From Streptosporangiaceae bacterium (GTDB taxonomy: Bacteria > Actinomycetota > Actinomycetes > Streptosporangiales > Streptosporangiaceae), in NCBI GenBank assembly GCA_030040815.1, contig JASHSZ010000126.1, positions 1 to 6,628 of the forward strand: a DNA stretch of 6,628 nt. The letters run 5' to 3'. A model generated the notes under the pieces. That model saw only the letters and a program-made list of their open reading frames with translations, had not been told where the DNA came from and ran no database searches. This document shows positions 5,724-6,628 of this stretch, piece after piece. A program made the position numbers and the translations under genes. Each line of letters opens with the position of its first letter. The stretch's first letter is position 1.

Positions 5724-6628
5724 TCAGCCCGCCGCCATGGCAGCGCCGATCCGGCGCAGCTGAGCTGTCGCGCCCCCGAGCGCGAACTCGTTGTACGTGG
5801 CGGCGGTGAAGTACCGGTGCACGTCGCCGTCCATGTCGATGCCAACGCCGCCGTGAACGTGCACCGCTGTGTGCGCGACGCGGTGCCCGCCATCCGCCGC
5901 CCAGAATTTGGCCGTTGCCACCTCGGTGTCAGCAGGCAGGCCCTCGGCTAGCCGCCAGGCCGCCTGCCACAGCGTGAGACGGATGGCTTCCACGTCGATG
6001 TAGCCGTCGCCGAGGCGCTGCGAGACGGCCTGGAAACTGCCGATCGGCTTGCCGAACTGCTCCCGGCTGCACGCGTATGCGGACGTCAGCTCCAGCGCCC
6101 GCTCGGTGACCCCGAGTTGCAGCGCGCACAGGCCAATCGTGGCGCGGGCGGTGAGCCACGTCACCACTTGCGTACCGAGGTCGCCCAGCTGCCTTTCCGC
6201 CGGGACGAACGCGCCAGCGAGCACGACCTGCGCAGTGCCATCACCCCCGGTGACCCGCTGCGGCTGCACGCTGACGCCCGGGTCACTGGGGACGACCAGG
6301 AAAACGCCGACGCCAGAGTGCGTACGTGCGGGCACGAGCAGCAGGTCAGCCTCGGCGCCGGCGAGCACGCTGGTCTTGGCCCCGGTCAGCTGCCAGCCGC
6401 CATCGACCTCGCGGGCGTTCGTCGCCGGAGCCGCCGGATCGTCGGACTCGTCCTCGGCCAGCGCGACGGCCACGACGATCTCGCCCTGGCCAGCCGCTGC
6501 GGCCCACTGCGACTGCTGCTCCGGCGTGCCAAACTCGGCGATAGCCGCTGCGCCGAGGGCAATCGAGCTCAGGTACGGCACCGGCGCGACGGTCCGGCCG
6601 ATCTCGATGAGGACGCTGCACTGCTCGA
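5724..6628 (-). CDS. Acyl-CoA dehydrogenase family protein (N-terminus beyond right edge)
   Basis: Three hundred residues are visible and the frame stays open to the right edge; the GTG at 6581 is internal, because the preceding EIGRTVAP belongs to the family. By usual length about 70-90 residues are missing. Visible parts: the end of the N-terminal helical domain, a middle beta domain with ALAEDESDD (55-63, visible numbering) where active enzymes often have a LTEPxxGSD-like run, then the C-terminal helical domain with REQFGKPIGSFQAVSQRLGD (188-207) and HVHGGVGIDMDGDVHRYF (256-273). The family oxidises acyl-CoA to enoyl-CoA with FAD and an electron-transfer flavoprotein. The usual C-terminal catalytic Glu (YEGT) is replaced by FALGGAT (281-287), and the alternative site before R161 is Ala. 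It resembles heteromeric FadE28/29-like subunits, inferred from memory. The gene ends 10 bases from the convergent acetyltransferase gene. Confidence 0.85.
   Translation of the reverse strand, partial: EQCSVLIEIGRTVAPVPYLSSIALGAAAIAEFGTPEQQSQWAAAAGQGEIVVAVALAEDESDDPAAPATNAREVDGGWQLTGAKTSVLAGAEADLLLVPARTHSGVGVFLVVPSDPGVSVQPQRVTGGDGTAQVVLAGAFVPAERQLGDLGTQVVTWLTARATIGLCALQLGVTERALELTSAYACSREQFGKPIGSFQAVSQRLGDGYIDVEAIRLTLWQAAWRLAEGLPADTEVATAKFWAADGGHRVAHTAVHVHGGVGIDMDGDVHRYFTAATYNEFALGGATAQLRRIGAAMAAG

Overview
The window is high-GC DNA with actinobacterial character. Evidence for this is the strongly GC-biased third codon positions, GTG starts, several probable leaderless starts, and protein families common in Streptomyces-like and Pseudonocardia- or Mycobacterium-like soil bacteria. 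I cannot name a genus. All seven complete or nearly complete genes look intact. No tRNA, rRNA, CRISPR array, insertion sequence or phage gene was seen. No stretch longer than about 155 bases lacks a gene.

Left part (1-2843), a phenylacetate-type regulatory locus. The minus strand carries the 5' end of paaZ (ring-cleavage aldehyde dehydrogenase/hydratase of phenylacetyl-CoA catabolism), which runs off the left edge. Upstream of it on the same strand is a group A flavin monooxygenase. Divergent from these, on the plus strand, is a TetR-family regulator whose identity as PaaR is inferred. Its stop codon overlaps the GTG start of a small HAD-fold phosphatase-like gene. The same 15-base sequence, GACCGGTCGTTCGGT, lies just upstream of paaZ and inside the regulator's own promoter. 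It fits the core of the actinobacterial PaaR box (ACCG-N2-CG-N2-CGGT). This links regulator and pathway gene and suggests autoregulation.

Middle part (2844-4875): a nitronate monooxygenase-type flavoprotein with a probable leaderless GTG start, a terminator-like hairpin, then an SDR oxidoreductase of the RhlG/FabG-like group with its own Shine-Dalgarno.

Right part (4876-6628): a tandem GNAT acetyltransferase on the plus strand meets, tail to tail with a 10-base gap, an acyl-CoA dehydrogenase on the minus strand whose N-terminus lies beyond the right edge. The dehydrogenase lacks a glutamate at both commonly used catalytic-base positions, so it may be a non-catalytic partner subunit of a two-gene enzyme.

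Together the genes suggest aromatic and acyl-CoA catabolism plus general redox enzymes. Only the paaZ-regulator link is directly supported by sequence. I see no clear new defence or mobile system. The best leads are the paired operators, the flavin monooxygenase placed inside the PaaR-paaZ locus, and the acyl-CoA dehydrogenase without a visible catalytic glutamate.
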